NCBI RefSeq assembly: GCF_030816965.1
Contig: NZ_JAUSYQ010000002.1
Location: forward strand, 7,740,001-7,804,000
Direction of reading: 5' to 3'
From: Streptomyces canus
GTDB lineage: Bacteria > Actinomycetota > Actinomycetes > Streptomycetales > Streptomycetaceae
DNA: 64,000 nt
Every line of letters starts with the position of its first letter. The first letter of the stretch is position 1. The position numbers and the translations under genes are program-made. The notes below the pieces were generated by a model. That model was not told the DNA's origin, searched no databases, and was given only the letters and a program-made list of their open reading frames with translations. Positions 45,977 through 55,173 of this stretch are shown one piece after another.

Positions 45977-46600
45977 ATGCCGACCACGCTCATCGCCTTC
46001 CTCGGTGCCTGCACCCTCATCGCAGCGTCACCCGGGCCGAGCACCGTGCTGATCATCAGGCAGTCGCTGCACAGCAGACGCTCCGGCTTCCTGACCGTGC
46101 TCGGCAACGAGACCGGGGTGTTCATCTGGGGCGTCGTCGCCGCGCTGGGCCTGACCGCGCTGCTGACCGCCTCCGAGATCGCCTACGACGTGATGCGCAT
46201 CGGCGGCGCCGTCGTGCTCGTCGCCTTCGGCACCCAGGCACTGCGGCAGGCGCGCCGCACCAAGGGGGCCGCGGCCGACGGCGCCTGGGAGAACACCGGC
46301 AGGACCGGCTGGGCCGCCTACCGCGCGGGACTGCTGCTCAACCTCGCCAACCCCAAGGCGGCCGTCTTCGCCCTGTCCTTCCTGCCGCAGTTCGTCCCCG
46401 AGGGCGCCCCGCACCTGCTCACCATGGTCGGGCTCGCCGCGCTCTGGGCGGTCTACGAGGTCGGCTACTACGGCCTCTACGTGTGGTTCGTCGGCCGGTT
46501 GCGGGCCGTGCTGTCCCGCGTCGGCGTGCGCCGGCGTCTGGAACAGGTCTCCGGAGGCGTACTGCTGCTTCTCGGCGTCCGCATGGCCCTGGAGAGCTGA
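45977..46600 (+). CDS. LysE/RhtB-family amino-acid exporter
   Basis: The 207-residue protein has six hydrophobic segments and the family signatures SPGPSTVLIIRQSL near residue 17 and AGLLLNLANPKAAVFALSFLPQFV in the middle. LysE-type translocators export amino acids or small metabolites by proton exchange. ATG at 45977 gives a start inside the first helix, as usual for the family. The expected LysR/Lrp-type regulator is not adjacent, though an inverted repeat lies upstream. Confidence 0.88.
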   Translation: MPTTLIAFLGACTLIAASPGPSTVLIIRQSLHSRRSGFLTVLGNETGVFIWGVVAALGLTALLTASEIAYDVMRIGGAVVLVAFGTQALRQARRTKGAAADGAWENTGRTGWAAYRAGLLLNLANPKAAVFALSFLPQFVPEGAPHLLTMVGLAALWAVYEVGYYGLYVWFVGRLRAVLSRVGVRRRLEQVSGGVLLLLGVRMALES

Positions 46601-46717
46601 CGCGGGGGCCGGACTTGTGTCCGGTCCGTCCGAAAGACGTGTCGACCGGCTCGCGCGCCCCTCGCCGTCCGGGCAGGATGCTGCCCTGAGACCCTCACCC
46701 CGCCCAGGGAGGCCCGG

Positions 46718-47842
46718 ATGACCGGCACCGCAGCGCCCTTCGCCGCCGACGACTACAGGGCGCGCATGGAGCGCGCGGCACGGTCGGCCGCCGAGGCCGG
46801 GCTCGCCGGTCTCCTCGTGGCCCCCGGCCCGGATCTGGTGTGGCTCACCGGCTACGCACCCACCGCCGTCACCGAACGGCTCACCCTGCTGGTTCTCGCC
46901 CCAGCCCAGGACCCCGTCCTCGTCGTGCCCACCCTGGAGGCCCCGGACGCCGCCAAGGCGGCCGGCGCGAGCGCCCTGACGCTGCGGGACTGGACCGACG
47001 GCAAGGACCCCTACGCCGCCACCGCCGCCCTCCTGGATGCCGGTGGCCGGTTCGGCATCAGCGACAACGCCTGGGTCATGCACCTGCTGGGCCTGCAGAA
47101 GGCACTGCCCGGCACGTCGTACGCCTCCCTCACCGAGGCCCTGCCGATGCTGCGGGCCGTCAAGGACACGGCGGAGCTGGAGCTGCTGGCGGCCGCGGGA
47201 GCGGCCGCCGACGCAACGTTCGAGGAGATCCGGAAGGTGCCCTTCGGCGGCCGCAGGGAGTCCGAGGTGGCCGCCGACCTCGCCGGACTGCTGCGCCGGT
47301 TCGGCCACTCCCAGGTCGACTTCACCATCGTCGCCTCAGGTCCGAACGGCGCCAACCCGCACCACGAGGTGGGCGACCGGGTCATCGAACGCGGCGACAT
47401 GGTCGTCCTCGACTTCGGCGGCCTGAGGCACGGCTACGGCTCAGACACCTCCCGCACGGTCCACGTCGGCGAACCCACCGACGAGGAGCGCCGGGTGCAC
47501 GATCTCGTGCGCGCGGCGCAGGAGGCGGGCTTCCGTGCGGTACGGCCCGGTGTGCCCTGCCAGGAGGTCGACCGGGCCGCCCGCGCGGTCATCGCCGACG
47601 CCGGGTACGGCGAGTACTTCATCCACCGCACCGGGCACGGCATCGGCGTCACCACACACGAACCGCCGTACATGATCGAGGGCGAGGAACAGCCCCTCGT
47701 CCCGGGCATGTGCTTCTCCGTGGAGCCCGGCGTCTATCTGCCGGGCCGCTTCGGGGTACGCATCGAGGACATCGTCACGGTCACCGAGGACGGCGGCCGC
47801 AGGCTCAACGACACCACCCGCGAGATGGTCATAGTGGACTGA
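46718..47842 (+). CDS. M24-family aminopeptidase (Xaa-Pro peptidase)
   Basis: The 374-residue enzyme has an N-terminal creatinase-like domain (LVAPGPDLVWLTGYAPT) and a pita-bread peptidase domain with metal ligands in VVLDFGGLRHGYGSDTSRT (two Asp), HRTGHGIGVTTHE (His), CFSVEPGVYL (Glu) and GVRIEDIV (Glu). It should remove N-terminal residues before proline in the cytoplasm. The next gene begins 46 bp downstream and may be co-transcribed. Confidence 0.92.
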   Translation: MTGTAAPFAADDYRARMERAARSAAEAGLAGLLVAPGPDLVWLTGYAPTAVTERLTLLVLAPAQDPVLVVPTLEAPDAAKAAGASALTLRDWTDGKDPYAATAALLDAGGRFGISDNAWVMHLLGLQKALPGTSYASLTEALPMLRAVKDTAELELLAAAGAAADATFEEIRKVPFGGRRESEVAADLAGLLRRFGHSQVDFTIVASGPNGANPHHEVGDRVIERGDMVVLDFGGLRHGYGSDTSRTVHVGEPTDEERRVHDLVRAAQEAGFRAVRPGVPCQEVDRAARAVIADAGYGEYFIHRTGHGIGVTTHEPPYMIEGEEQPLVPGMCFSVEPGVYLPGRFGVRIEDIVTVTEDGGRRLNDTTREMVIVD

Positions 47843-47888
47843 CCGAGCCCCAAGAGCCCCTCCACCCCCGAGCGACTACGGCGCGACC

Positions 47889-48845
47889 ATGACCCAGGCA
47901 CCGACACCCACCGCGGACACGGTCCGCCGGCTGGTCCGTTCCCTGCTCAAGGACAGCACGTCCGGCGCGGGCGAGGCCGGCGGACCCGAGGTCCGGCCCG
48001 TCGCCGAGGGCGGCGGGCACGCCACCTGGTGGGTCGGCACCCGCCATGTGCTGCGCCTCGCGGGCGACCGTGCGGCCTCCACCCGCAGGCGCCGCGAACT
48101 GCGGCTGCGTGACCTGGTCCGCCCGCACGTCCCGGTCGCGGTGCCGACCAGCGTGGCGCAGGGTGAGTGGGCGCCCGGGCTGGCCTACACGCTCGACACC
48201 AAGGTGCCCGGCGGTTCGGCCGAGGAGCACGACGTCTCCGCCGTCGGCGAGGCCGACCTTGCCGGTCTGCTCACCGGGCTGCGCGAGGTGCCGGTACGGC
48301 AGGCCGAGGCGCTCGGCGTCCCACGCGTCGCCCCGCGCTCCCTGGAGGCACTGCGCAGGGAGGCCGGCCGGGCCGCCGAAGTCCTGCGCGCGGCCGACGA
48401 GTTCGATCCGGCCCGGCTCCAGCAGCTCACCTCGTCGGCCGCGGTCCAGCTTGCCGCGCAGTCCGGGAGCGCGGTCCTCGTGCACCACGCCCTGACCGGC
48501 GAACACCTCGTGATCAGCGCCGACGGCCGGGTGCGCGGCGTCCTCGACTGGACCGCCACGGTGGTCGGCGACCCCGCCGAGGACATCGCGGGTCTCGCCC
48601 TCGCCGTCGGCTCGCCCGCCGCCGTGCGCGCCGCCACCCTCGCCGGCTACGGCGCCCGGCCCTGTCTGCGCGGCCTCTGGCTCGCCCGCTGCGACACCGT
48701 GATTCGTCTCGCCGAGGGGTTGGAGGGCCGCGATGCCGCCCTCCTGCCGCTCCTGCGCACCCGGCTGCTGCGCGCCTGGGAGGCGATCCTGCTGGAACGT
48801 GTCACGGAACTGCGGGACGAGGAGACGGACGAGGCGGGGTTGTAG
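47889..48845 (+). CDS. APH-like phosphotransferase-fold protein lacking the catalytic Asp
   Basis: The 318-residue protein has the aminoglycoside-phosphotransferase fold: an N-lobe VAEGGGHATWWVGTRHVLRLAG and a C-lobe with VLVHHALTGEHLVIS and GVLDWTATVVGDPAEDIAGL. In active relatives the first motif is HxDLxxxH/N, whereas here the Asp codon is GCC (Ala), one base from GAC. The second, metal-binding Asp (VLDW) is kept. The protein is full length with no frameshift, so it may be an inactive, ligand-binding or very recently altered member. Follows the M24 gene. Confidence 0.82.
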   Translation: MTQAPTPTADTVRRLVRSLLKDSTSGAGEAGGPEVRPVAEGGGHATWWVGTRHVLRLAGDRAASTRRRRELRLRDLVRPHVPVAVPTSVAQGEWAPGLAYTLDTKVPGGSAEEHDVSAVGEADLAGLLTGLREVPVRQAEALGVPRVAPRSLEALRREAGRAAEVLRAADEFDPARLQQLTSSAAVQLAAQSGSAVLVHHALTGEHLVISADGRVRGVLDWTATVVGDPAEDIAGLALAVGSPAAVRAATLAGYGARPCLRGLWLARCDTVIRLAEGLEGRDAALLPLLRTRLLRAWEAILLERVTELRDEETDEAGL

Positions 48846-48926
48846 GCGTCTCCACCTGGTTTTTTCCACCCTCCTTCCACCCTTGGGTCGAGGCGCGCGA
48901 CCGTGCCGGAGCCGGATAGTCGAGGC

Positions 48927-49479
48927 ATGACGATCTCCGACTGGCTCATCGACGTGGCGCTTCTCCTCGTGGTCCTCCGGCAGCTGCGCGAGGAGAGGCT
49001 GACGCTCCGCACGGTGCTGCTGCCGCTCGCACTGATCACCTGGGCGGGGATCGCCTACCTGCACGACATCCCCACCGCGGGCAACGACCTCGTGCTGATC
49101 GGCGCGTTCGCCGGGACCGGCGTGGCCTTGGGGCTGGCAGCAGGCTCGATCACCCGGGTCCGGTACGCGGACGGGCACATACGGGTCAAGGCGGCCTTGG
49201 GCGCGGCGGCCCTGTGGGTGGTCGGCATGGGCTTCCGGCTCGGCTTCGGTCTGGTCCTCCCACCCCTCCGGTGGGGCGTCCGTCGCCCGTTTCTCCACCG
49301 CTCACGACATCACCGGTGGGCAGGCGTGGGTGGCTGCCCTGGTCCTCATGGCCTTCGGGGAGGTCGTCTTCCGCCTCGGCGTGATCGTCGTCCGCGGCCT
49401 GCGCACACGCGCCCATCACCTGGAACCGGCTCCCGTGTCCGCCCTCGCGCGAGCCGGGGCAGCGAAGGGGGCTGCGTGA
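48927..49479 (+). pseudogene. Frameshifted membrane-protein gene (DUF1453-like)
   Basis: ATG at 48927 starts MTISDWLIDVALLLVVLRQL with four hydrophobic segments up to ALWVVGMGFRLGFGL. Near 49252-49260 the coding signal moves to another frame, which continues HPSGGASVARFSTAHDITGG, QAWVAALVLMAFGEVVFRLG and VIVVRGLR to TGA 49477-49479. A one-base gain or two-base loss there splits a protein of about 183 residues. Unless this is a sequencing error, the C-terminal helices are lost. The family assignment is tentative. Confidence 0.7.
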
Positions 49480-49481
49480 GG

Positions 49482-51227
49482 TCAGGCCTGAAGCAGGACC
49501 ACGCACGACTCCCCGGGCACATGCAGCACCCCGTCCTCGCCCGGTGCCTCCACGGGCTCCCAGGCCGCGAGGACGGCGGCCTCTCGGGGGCCGAGGGGGA
49601 TCGCCGCCGACGACTTCGCGAGGTTCACGGCCACCCGGACGTCCCCGCGGCGGAAGGCGAGCCAGCGCTGGTCCGCGTCGTAAGCGACCTTGGTGTCGGC
49701 GAGGTCGGGGTCGGTGAGATCCGGCTGCTCGTGCCGCAGCGCGAGAAGCCGGCGGTACCAGGCGAGTACGCGCGCGTGAGGCTCACGTTCGGGCTCGGAC
49801 CAGTCGAGGCAGGAGCGGTCCCGGGTCGCCGGGTCCTGTGGGTCGGGCACGTCCTCCTCGGCCCAGCCGTGCTCCGCGAACTCCCGCCGCCTGCCCCGCC
49901 GTACGGCCTCGGCGAGCTCGGGGTCGGTGTGGTCGGTGAAGAACTGCCAGGGCGTGCCCGCCGCCCATTCCTCACCCATGAACAGCATGGGCGTGAAGGG
50001 CGCGGTCAAGGTGAGCGCCGCCGCACAGGCCACCAGGCCGGGGGAGAGCGACGCCGCCAGCCGGTCGCCCACGGCGCGGTTGCCGACCTGGTCGTGGGTC
50101 TGGGAGTAGCCGAGCAGCCGGTGCGCCGCCGCGCGCGTACGGTCCAGTGGGCGCCCGTGGCTGCGGCCACGGAAACTGGAGTACGTGCCGTCGTGGAAGT
50201 AGCCGCCGGTGAGGGTCTTGGCGAGCGCGGCCAGGGGCGCGCGGGCGAAGTCGGCGTAGTAGCCCTGGGACTCACCGGTCAGCGCGGTGTGCAGGGCGTG
50301 GTGGAAGTCGTCGTTCCACTGCGCGTGCAGCCCGAGACCGCCCTCCGCGCGAGCCGTGATGAGCCGCGGGTCATTCAGGTCCGACTCGGCGATCAGGAAC
50401 AGCGGCCGCCCCAGCTCGGCGGCGAGGGCGTCGACAGCTGTCGACAGCTCCTCCAGGAAGTGGCACGCGCGCGTGTCGGCGAGCGCGTGCACGGCGTCCA
50501 GGCGCAGTCCGTCGATCCGGTAGTCCCGCAGCCAGGAGAGCGCGCTGCCCAGCAGAAACGCGCGCACCTCGTCGGATCCGGGCGCGTCCAGATTGACCGC
50601 GGAACCCCAGGGCGTGTGATGCGTGTCCGTGAAGTACGGTCCGAAGACGGGCAGATAGTTGCCCGACGGGCCCAGATGGTTGTGCACCACGTCCAGGACG
50701 ACGCCCAGGCCCAGCTCATGCGCCCGGTCGACGAAACGCTTCAGGGCCTCGGGACCGCCGTAGGGCTCGTGCACGGCCCACAGGGAGACGCCCTCGTAGC
50801 CCCAGCCGTGTCGTCCCGGGAAGGGGCACAGCGGCATCAACTCGACGTGGGTGACGCCGAGTTCGGCGAGGTGGTCGAGACGGGCCGCGGCCGCGTCCAG
50901 GGTGCCCTCGGGCGTGTAGGTGCCCACGTGCAGCTCGTAGAGGACCGCGCCCGGCAGCGGACGGCCCGCCCACCGCGTACGCCACGCGTACCGCTCGTGC
51001 TCGACGACCGCGCTGAGCCCGTCCGGGCCGTCCGGCTGACGGCGCGAGCGCGGATCGGGAAGGACGGGGCCGTCGTCCAGCGCGAAGCCGTACCGGGTGC
51101 CGTCCCCGGCCTCCGCCTCGCCCCGCCACCATCCCGGGCGTTCCTGATCGCGCTCCATCGCGCGCGTGGCGCCGGCGCAATGGAGCGTCACACGGTCGGC
51201 CTGCGGTGCCCACACCTCGAACTGCAC
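49482..51227 (-). CDS. treZ: Malto-oligosyltrehalose trehalohydrolase (TreZ)
   Basis: The 581-residue GH13 enzyme has an N-terminal carbohydrate-binding fold (VQFEVWAPQADRVTLHCAG), ELHVGTYTPEGTLDAA, barrel motif DVVHNH, the nucleophile in GLRLDAVHAL, the acid/base Glu in FLIAESDLNDPR and THDQVGNRA. It releases trehalose from maltooligosyltrehalose made by TreY. GTG at 51227 follows AAGGGG. An alternative GTG at 51251 would add eight residues. It stops 2 bp from the convergent broken gene. Its pathway partner treY is 4.1 kb away on the same strand. Confidence 0.95.
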   Translation of the reverse strand: MQFEVWAPQADRVTLHCAGATRAMERDQERPGWWRGEAEAGDGTRYGFALDDGPVLPDPRSRRQPDGPDGLSAVVEHERYAWRTRWAGRPLPGAVLYELHVGTYTPEGTLDAAAARLDHLAELGVTHVELMPLCPFPGRHGWGYEGVSLWAVHEPYGGPEALKRFVDRAHELGLGVVLDVVHNHLGPSGNYLPVFGPYFTDTHHTPWGSAVNLDAPGSDEVRAFLLGSALSWLRDYRIDGLRLDAVHALADTRACHFLEELSTAVDALAAELGRPLFLIAESDLNDPRLITARAEGGLGLHAQWNDDFHHALHTALTGESQGYYADFARAPLAALAKTLTGGYFHDGTYSSFRGRSHGRPLDRTRAAAHRLLGYSQTHDQVGNRAVGDRLAASLSPGLVACAAALTLTAPFTPMLFMGEEWAAGTPWQFFTDHTDPELAEAVRRGRRREFAEHGWAEEDVPDPQDPATRDRSCLDWSEPEREPHARVLAWYRRLLALRHEQPDLTDPDLADTKVAYDADQRWLAFRRGDVRVAVNLAKSSAAIPLGPREAAVLAAWEPVEAPGEDGVLHVPGESCVVLLQA

Positions 51228-51399
51228 GGACGGTCCCCTTCGTCTGCTCACCGTGATGTAGCCCGTCCATGGTGCGTCAAACGAGATCAATCCGCCTTTG
51301 AATCTTCCCCTTTGTGACAGGTGTCGTCAGGCACACGCGTGTGGCGGGCGTTGTCTCGTTTTCTGGACACCCGGGGTTCACTGCCCGACAATCACCAAT

Positions 51400-51951
51400 G
51401 TGACGTCGTCCTTCGAGTTCAACACGTACCCCGCGCGGCTGTCCGACACGGAGCGCGACAAGGTGCTGAAGGTGCTCCGTGACGGCGTCGCCATGGGCCG
51501 TCTGTCGCACGACACGTTCGTGCGCCGCATGGAGCTGGCCCTCATCGCGCGCCGGTCCGACGAACTCGCCGCGCTCACCGCGGATCTGCACCAGGAGAGC
51601 CGCGTCTCCCGACTGGTGTTCGGCACCGTCGAGGCAGTCTCCGGCTTCACCGTACGGCTGCGCAGGGCGTGGCAGGCCGAGCGCCTGCCCAAGCTGCTGC
51701 TGCCGCACCCCGGCAGCGGCCACGCGCTGCGCATAGGCCGCGATCCGGCGAACGGCCTGCGGCTGACCCACGAGACGGTCTCCCGGGTCCATGCCGAACT
51801 CAGCCGTCAGGGCGGCATGTGGGTCCTGCGGGATCTGGGTTCCACCAACGGCACCACGGTCAACGGCCGACGGGTCATCGGCGCCGCCGTCGTCCGTGAG
51901 GGCGACCAGGTGGGGTTCGGCCGGATGGCCTTCCGGCTCGCGGTCAACTGA
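51400..51951 (+). CDS. DUF1707 and FHA domain protein
   Basis: The 183-residue protein has an N-terminal DUF1707 helical domain (PARLSDTERDKVLKVLRDGVAMGRLSHDTFVRRMELAL) and a C-terminal FHA domain from about residue 105 (ALRIGRDPANGLRLTHETVSRVHAELSRQGG, then LRDLGSTNGTTVNG), with the phosphothreonine-binding Arg, Ser-x-x-His and Asn residues present. It probably reads Ser/Thr-kinase signals. GTG at 51400 gives the usual DUF1707 start. Divergent from treZ. Confidence 0.9.
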   Translation: MTSSFEFNTYPARLSDTERDKVLKVLRDGVAMGRLSHDTFVRRMELALIARRSDELAALTADLHQESRVSRLVFGTVEAVSGFTVRLRRAWQAERLPKLLLPHPGSGHALRIGRDPANGLRLTHETVSRVHAELSRQGGMWVLRDLGSTNGTTVNGRRVIGAAVVREGDQVGFGRMAFRLAVN

Positions 51952-52089
51952 GCACAACCTCACCTCTGGCCTGGGATTTACGTGCCGTCCCGGCCCAAAA
52001 CCCTGTCCGTCGCGTGGTGTTGACGTACCCCTGAAGTCGTGACTGACTGTGCGTACACCATGCACACCAGGTGAACCGACGGCACCACA

Positions 52090-53454
52090 TTGTGGAGGTG
52101 TGCCCTGCCGCCCCTCCTCCGCTACCCGACCGTCGACGAGCTCGGTGCACGGGCCGCAGCGCTCGTCGCCCGCCACCCCGCAGACGCCCGACTGCGCCGC
52201 GCCGGCACCTCCCGCGCGGGCAACCCCCTGTGGCTGCTGTCCGTCGGCCACGGCAGCCGCCAGGCCCTCGTCGTCGCCGGTCCGCACGCCAACGAGCCCG
52301 TGGGCGGCGGGACCGTCCTCAGACTGGCCGAGCAGGCCCTGTCCGACCCCCGCCTCACCGTCGGGGCCGACGCCACCTGGAACCTCCTGCTCTGCCTCGA
52401 CCCCGACGGCCTGCGCCGCAACGAGGGCTGGTTGCGCGGCCCGTACTCCCTCGACCGCTACTTCCGGAACTTCTTCCGGCCCGGCTTCGGCGAACAGCCC
52501 GAATGGCTGCCCGACGGCGCCGAGGCCGCCGCACTTCCGGAGACCCGCACCCTCCTCGCCCTCCAGGACGAACTGCGGCCCTTCCTCCAGTGCTCCCTGC
52601 ATGGTGTCGACGTCGGCGGCGGCTTCGTCGAACTCACCCGCGACCTGCCCGGCCTCGCCCGGCGTGTCGCCCACACGGCGGCCCGGCTGCGCATCCCCCG
52701 CGAGTTCGGCCCGTACGACACCCTGTACTGGCCGTGCCTCGGCCCCGCCGTCTACCGGATCCCGCCGCCCCGCCGCGGCGACCTGGCCGCCGCCATCACC
52801 GAGGCCGCCGTCGAGTCGACCTGGTACCACCCGCACCGGCACGGCACCGCGACCGCCGTCGTCGAGGCACCCATGTGGGGCGTGGCCGCCGTCGAGGACG
52901 GCAGCACACCCGCCGACGCGGCCGCCGTCCTGCGCACCGTCAGCCACACGCTGCGCCGCGACACGCGGCTCCTGGAGTCCGTACTGGCGCGGATCCGCCC
53001 GCAGGTGTCGGACGCCCCGGACGCGGCCCGCCTGCTCGCCCCGGTCGAGGACTATTTACTGGTCGGCCCCGGACTCGCCGACGCCTGGGACCCCGACGTC
53101 ACCGACGGCGGCCGCCCGCTGCCCCCGCTCAGCACCGGCCACCTGGCCGCGCTGCGCATCGCCGGACGGCGCCTGGCCCTGCGCACGGCCGGGCTGCTGC
53201 ACCAGCTCGTGACCCGCGCGGGCGCCGACCCGGCCGGCGCCCTGCCGGAGCTGGACCGGCTCATCGACATCTGGTGTGCCGACTACCGCGACGGCTGCGG
53301 GGCGCGCTGGATCCCGGTCCCGCGCCAGATCGAGTACCAGTCGCGGGTGGTGCTCGCCGCCTTCGAGCTCGCCGCGCGGCAAGCGCCCGCGTGCTCCCGT
53401 TCGGGTGAGCCGGGGTGGGGTTCCGAGGCCGCCGTGCCGATGCATCGGGAATGA
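52090..53454 (+). CDS. M14-family zinc carboxypeptidase-like protein (first copy), TTA-containing
   Basis: The 454-residue protein has the M14 zinc site GPHANEPVGGG (His-x-x-Glu), the third ligand in CSLHGVDVGG and the probable catalytic Glu in VVEAPMWG. No signal peptide is visible, so it may act in the cytoplasm or leave by another route. Codon 323 is TTA (53056-53058). The start is uncertain: TTG at 52090 is in frame, but GGAGG at 52094-52098 points to a CTG at 52105, which matches the start of the paralogue (PPLLRYPTVDEL). Its stop overlaps the SSI start (ATGA). Confidence 0.85.
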   Translation: MWRCALPPLLRYPTVDELGARAAALVARHPADARLRRAGTSRAGNPLWLLSVGHGSRQALVVAGPHANEPVGGGTVLRLAEQALSDPRLTVGADATWNLLLCLDPDGLRRNEGWLRGPYSLDRYFRNFFRPGFGEQPEWLPDGAEAAALPETRTLLALQDELRPFLQCSLHGVDVGGGFVELTRDLPGLARRVAHTAARLRIPREFGPYDTLYWPCLGPAVYRIPPPRRGDLAAAITEAAVESTWYHPHRHGTATAVVEAPMWGVAAVEDGSTPADAAAVLRTVSHTLRRDTRLLESVLARIRPQVSDAPDAARLLAPVEDYLLVGPGLADAWDPDVTDGGRPLPPLSTGHLAALRIAGRRLALRTAGLLHQLVTRAGADPAGALPELDRLIDIWCADYRDGCGARWIPVPRQIEYQSRVVLAAFELAARQAPACSRSGEPGWGSEAAVPMHRE

Positions 53455-53873
53455 CGTACACGATCACAGCGACGGCGGTACGGCGAGCGGCACGCGCGGG
53501 TCTGACGGTGGCGGCCGTCCTGCTCCTCGCCGCCGCTGCGCCCGCGCCGGCCGGGCCCTCCACCGGAGACCACCTCTTCCTCGTGGTGACCAAGGGCGAC
53601 GGCCGCTCCGGCGACACCCGCGGCACCCTCCTGCTGTGCGACCCGCCCCAGGGCCACGGCCGGGCCGCCGAGGCCTGCGCCCAACTCGCGGCCGTCGGCG
53701 GCGACATCGGCTCACTTCCGCCCGCGGACGTCTACTGCACGATGCTCTACGCACCGGTCACCGCCCAGGCCGGCGGAGAGTGGAACGGCCGACCGGTCGA
53801 GTACCGGCAGACCTTCCCGAACGGATGTGTGATGCGGGCGCGGACCGGGGCGGTCTTCGCACTGGAGAGCTGA
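53451..53873 (+). CDS. SSI-type secreted subtilisin inhibitor
   Basis: The 140-residue precursor has a signal peptide (about residues 1-32, ending around APAPAG) and an SSI domain with HLFLVVTKGDG, the Cys pair in LLLCDPPQGHGRAAEACAQL and the reactive-site loop VYCTMLYAPV, where Met is at the P1 position as in classic SSI. The second Cys pair is completed by NGCVMRA. SSI proteins inhibit subtilisins and sometimes the producer's own proteases. ATG overlaps the M14 stop (ATGA), so the two are translationally coupled. Confidence 0.92.
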   Translation: MTYTITATAVRRAARAGLTVAAVLLLAAAAPAPAGPSTGDHLFLVVTKGDGRSGDTRGTLLLCDPPQGHGRAAEACAQLAAVGGDIGSLPPADVYCTMLYAPVTAQAGGEWNGRPVEYRQTFPNGCVMRARTGAVFALES

Positions 53874-53922
53874 GGCGCGACGCGTGGCGCGGTGACGCAC
53901 ACGCGCGGGGAGCGGCGTCGGC

Positions 53923-55173
53923 TCAGTCCGCCCGCACGCGCGCGTGCAGCGCCACCGCCACGACCGTGCGGGCCTGGTGCTCCACCTGGTGCTCCAACGG
54001 CACCCAGCGGGCCCGGAAACGGTCCGCGAAGGCGTCGCTCCAGGCCTCGACGAGCCGTTCGAGACGCGGTGCCGCACGGTCGTCGGCCTCCCGAAGGACC
54101 CGCAGCAGCATGGCCGCCGCCCGCAGCGGCAGCCGGCGGGAGAACGCGTCCACACTGCCGATGTACGCCCTGGTGTCGTCGGCGGGCCGGGTGTGGACCC
54201 AGTCCGCGGCCAGTCCCGGAACCAGCCCCAGGCTCCAGGTGGCGGCCCGCAGCAACGGCCCGTCGGCGCCCTCCAGACGCGGCAGCGCATCCGCCAGCAC
54301 CCGGTCCACCGTCCGCGACTGGCGCAGCAGCCGGCCCGCCAGCCGCCCCATGGCCGCCGCCGGCGTCGGATGCGGCGCCGGATCGTCCACCAGGTCGCTC
54401 GCCCACATCGGCACCTCCACCACCGCGGTCAGACCGCCGTAGAGGTGCGCGTGATACCAGGTGCTGCGCCGCGCGTCGTCCGGCATGCTCGGGTACGCCG
54501 CCCCCGCGCCCGGCGCCGGCATCACATGCACCCCGGGCCCGGACGTCGGCCAGCCCGCCGCGTCCGAGGCACCGGTCTCCACCGGGATGTGCAACCTCGC
54601 CGCGGACTTCGAGAACGGTTCGGCGAGGCCCGGCACGTCCTTCGTCAGCTGCACCCAGCTGCCGCCCAGATCGGTGCCGTGCAGGGTCACCTGGAGGTAG
54701 GGGCGCAGTTCGTCGATCAGCCCGGTCAGGGTACGGGTCTCGGGCGGCAGCCGATCGGGCGGCAGCATCGCGGGGGCCCACTCCGGCTGCTCCTCTCCGG
54801 CGGGCCGGAAGAAGCCGAGGTGGTAGTCGAAGAGGCTGCGCGGAGCCGGGGTGACATGGAGACTCGCCCCGTCCGGATCGGCGCACAGCAGGAAGTGCCA
54901 GGACGTGCCCGATCTCAGCTCCCGCTCGGCCAGCACCCGTGCGGCCACCGCCAGGGCGGCGGGGCCGCCGGTCGGTTCGTTGGAGTGGGCGCCCGCGACC
55001 ACCAGGACGGCCCGCCGGGCATGGCCGATCGACAGCACATGCAGGGGCCTGCCCGCTCGCGAGACACCCACCTGCCTCAGCCGGCAGACGTCGGGGCGCT
55101 GTGCGGCCAACGCCCTCGCGGACAAAACCAGTTCGGTTAACGTGGGGTAGCGCAGCTCCGGCAGGAGACTCAC
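53923..55173 (-). CDS. M14-family zinc carboxypeptidase-like protein (second copy), TTA-containing
   Basis: The 416-residue paralogue of the first M14 protein has zinc motif AGAHSNEPTGG, third ligand VTLHGTDLGG and catalytic region VVEVPMWASD. The start is ambiguous: GTG at 55173 (VSLLPELRYPTLTEL) aligns with its paralogue, while GTG at 55182 or 55215 would add 3 or 14 residues. A TTA codon at 55140-55138 (codon 12) implies bldA dependence, as in the other copy. The gene points towards the SSI gene and converges with it. Confidence 0.85.
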   Translation of the reverse strand: MSLLPELRYPTLTELVLSARALAAQRPDVCRLRQVGVSRAGRPLHVLSIGHARRAVLVVAGAHSNEPTGGPAALAVAARVLAERELRSGTSWHFLLCADPDGASLHVTPAPRSLFDYHLGFFRPAGEEQPEWAPAMLPPDRLPPETRTLTGLIDELRPYLQVTLHGTDLGGSWVQLTKDVPGLAEPFSKSAARLHIPVETGASDAAGWPTSGPGVHVMPAPGAGAAYPSMPDDARRSTWYHAHLYGGLTAVVEVPMWASDLVDDPAPHPTPAAAMGRLAGRLLRQSRTVDRVLADALPRLEGADGPLLRAATWSLGLVPGLAADWVHTRPADDTRAYIGSVDAFSRRLPLRAAAMLLRVLREADDRAAPRLERLVEAWSDAFADRFRARWVPLEHQVEHQARTVVAVALHARVRAD

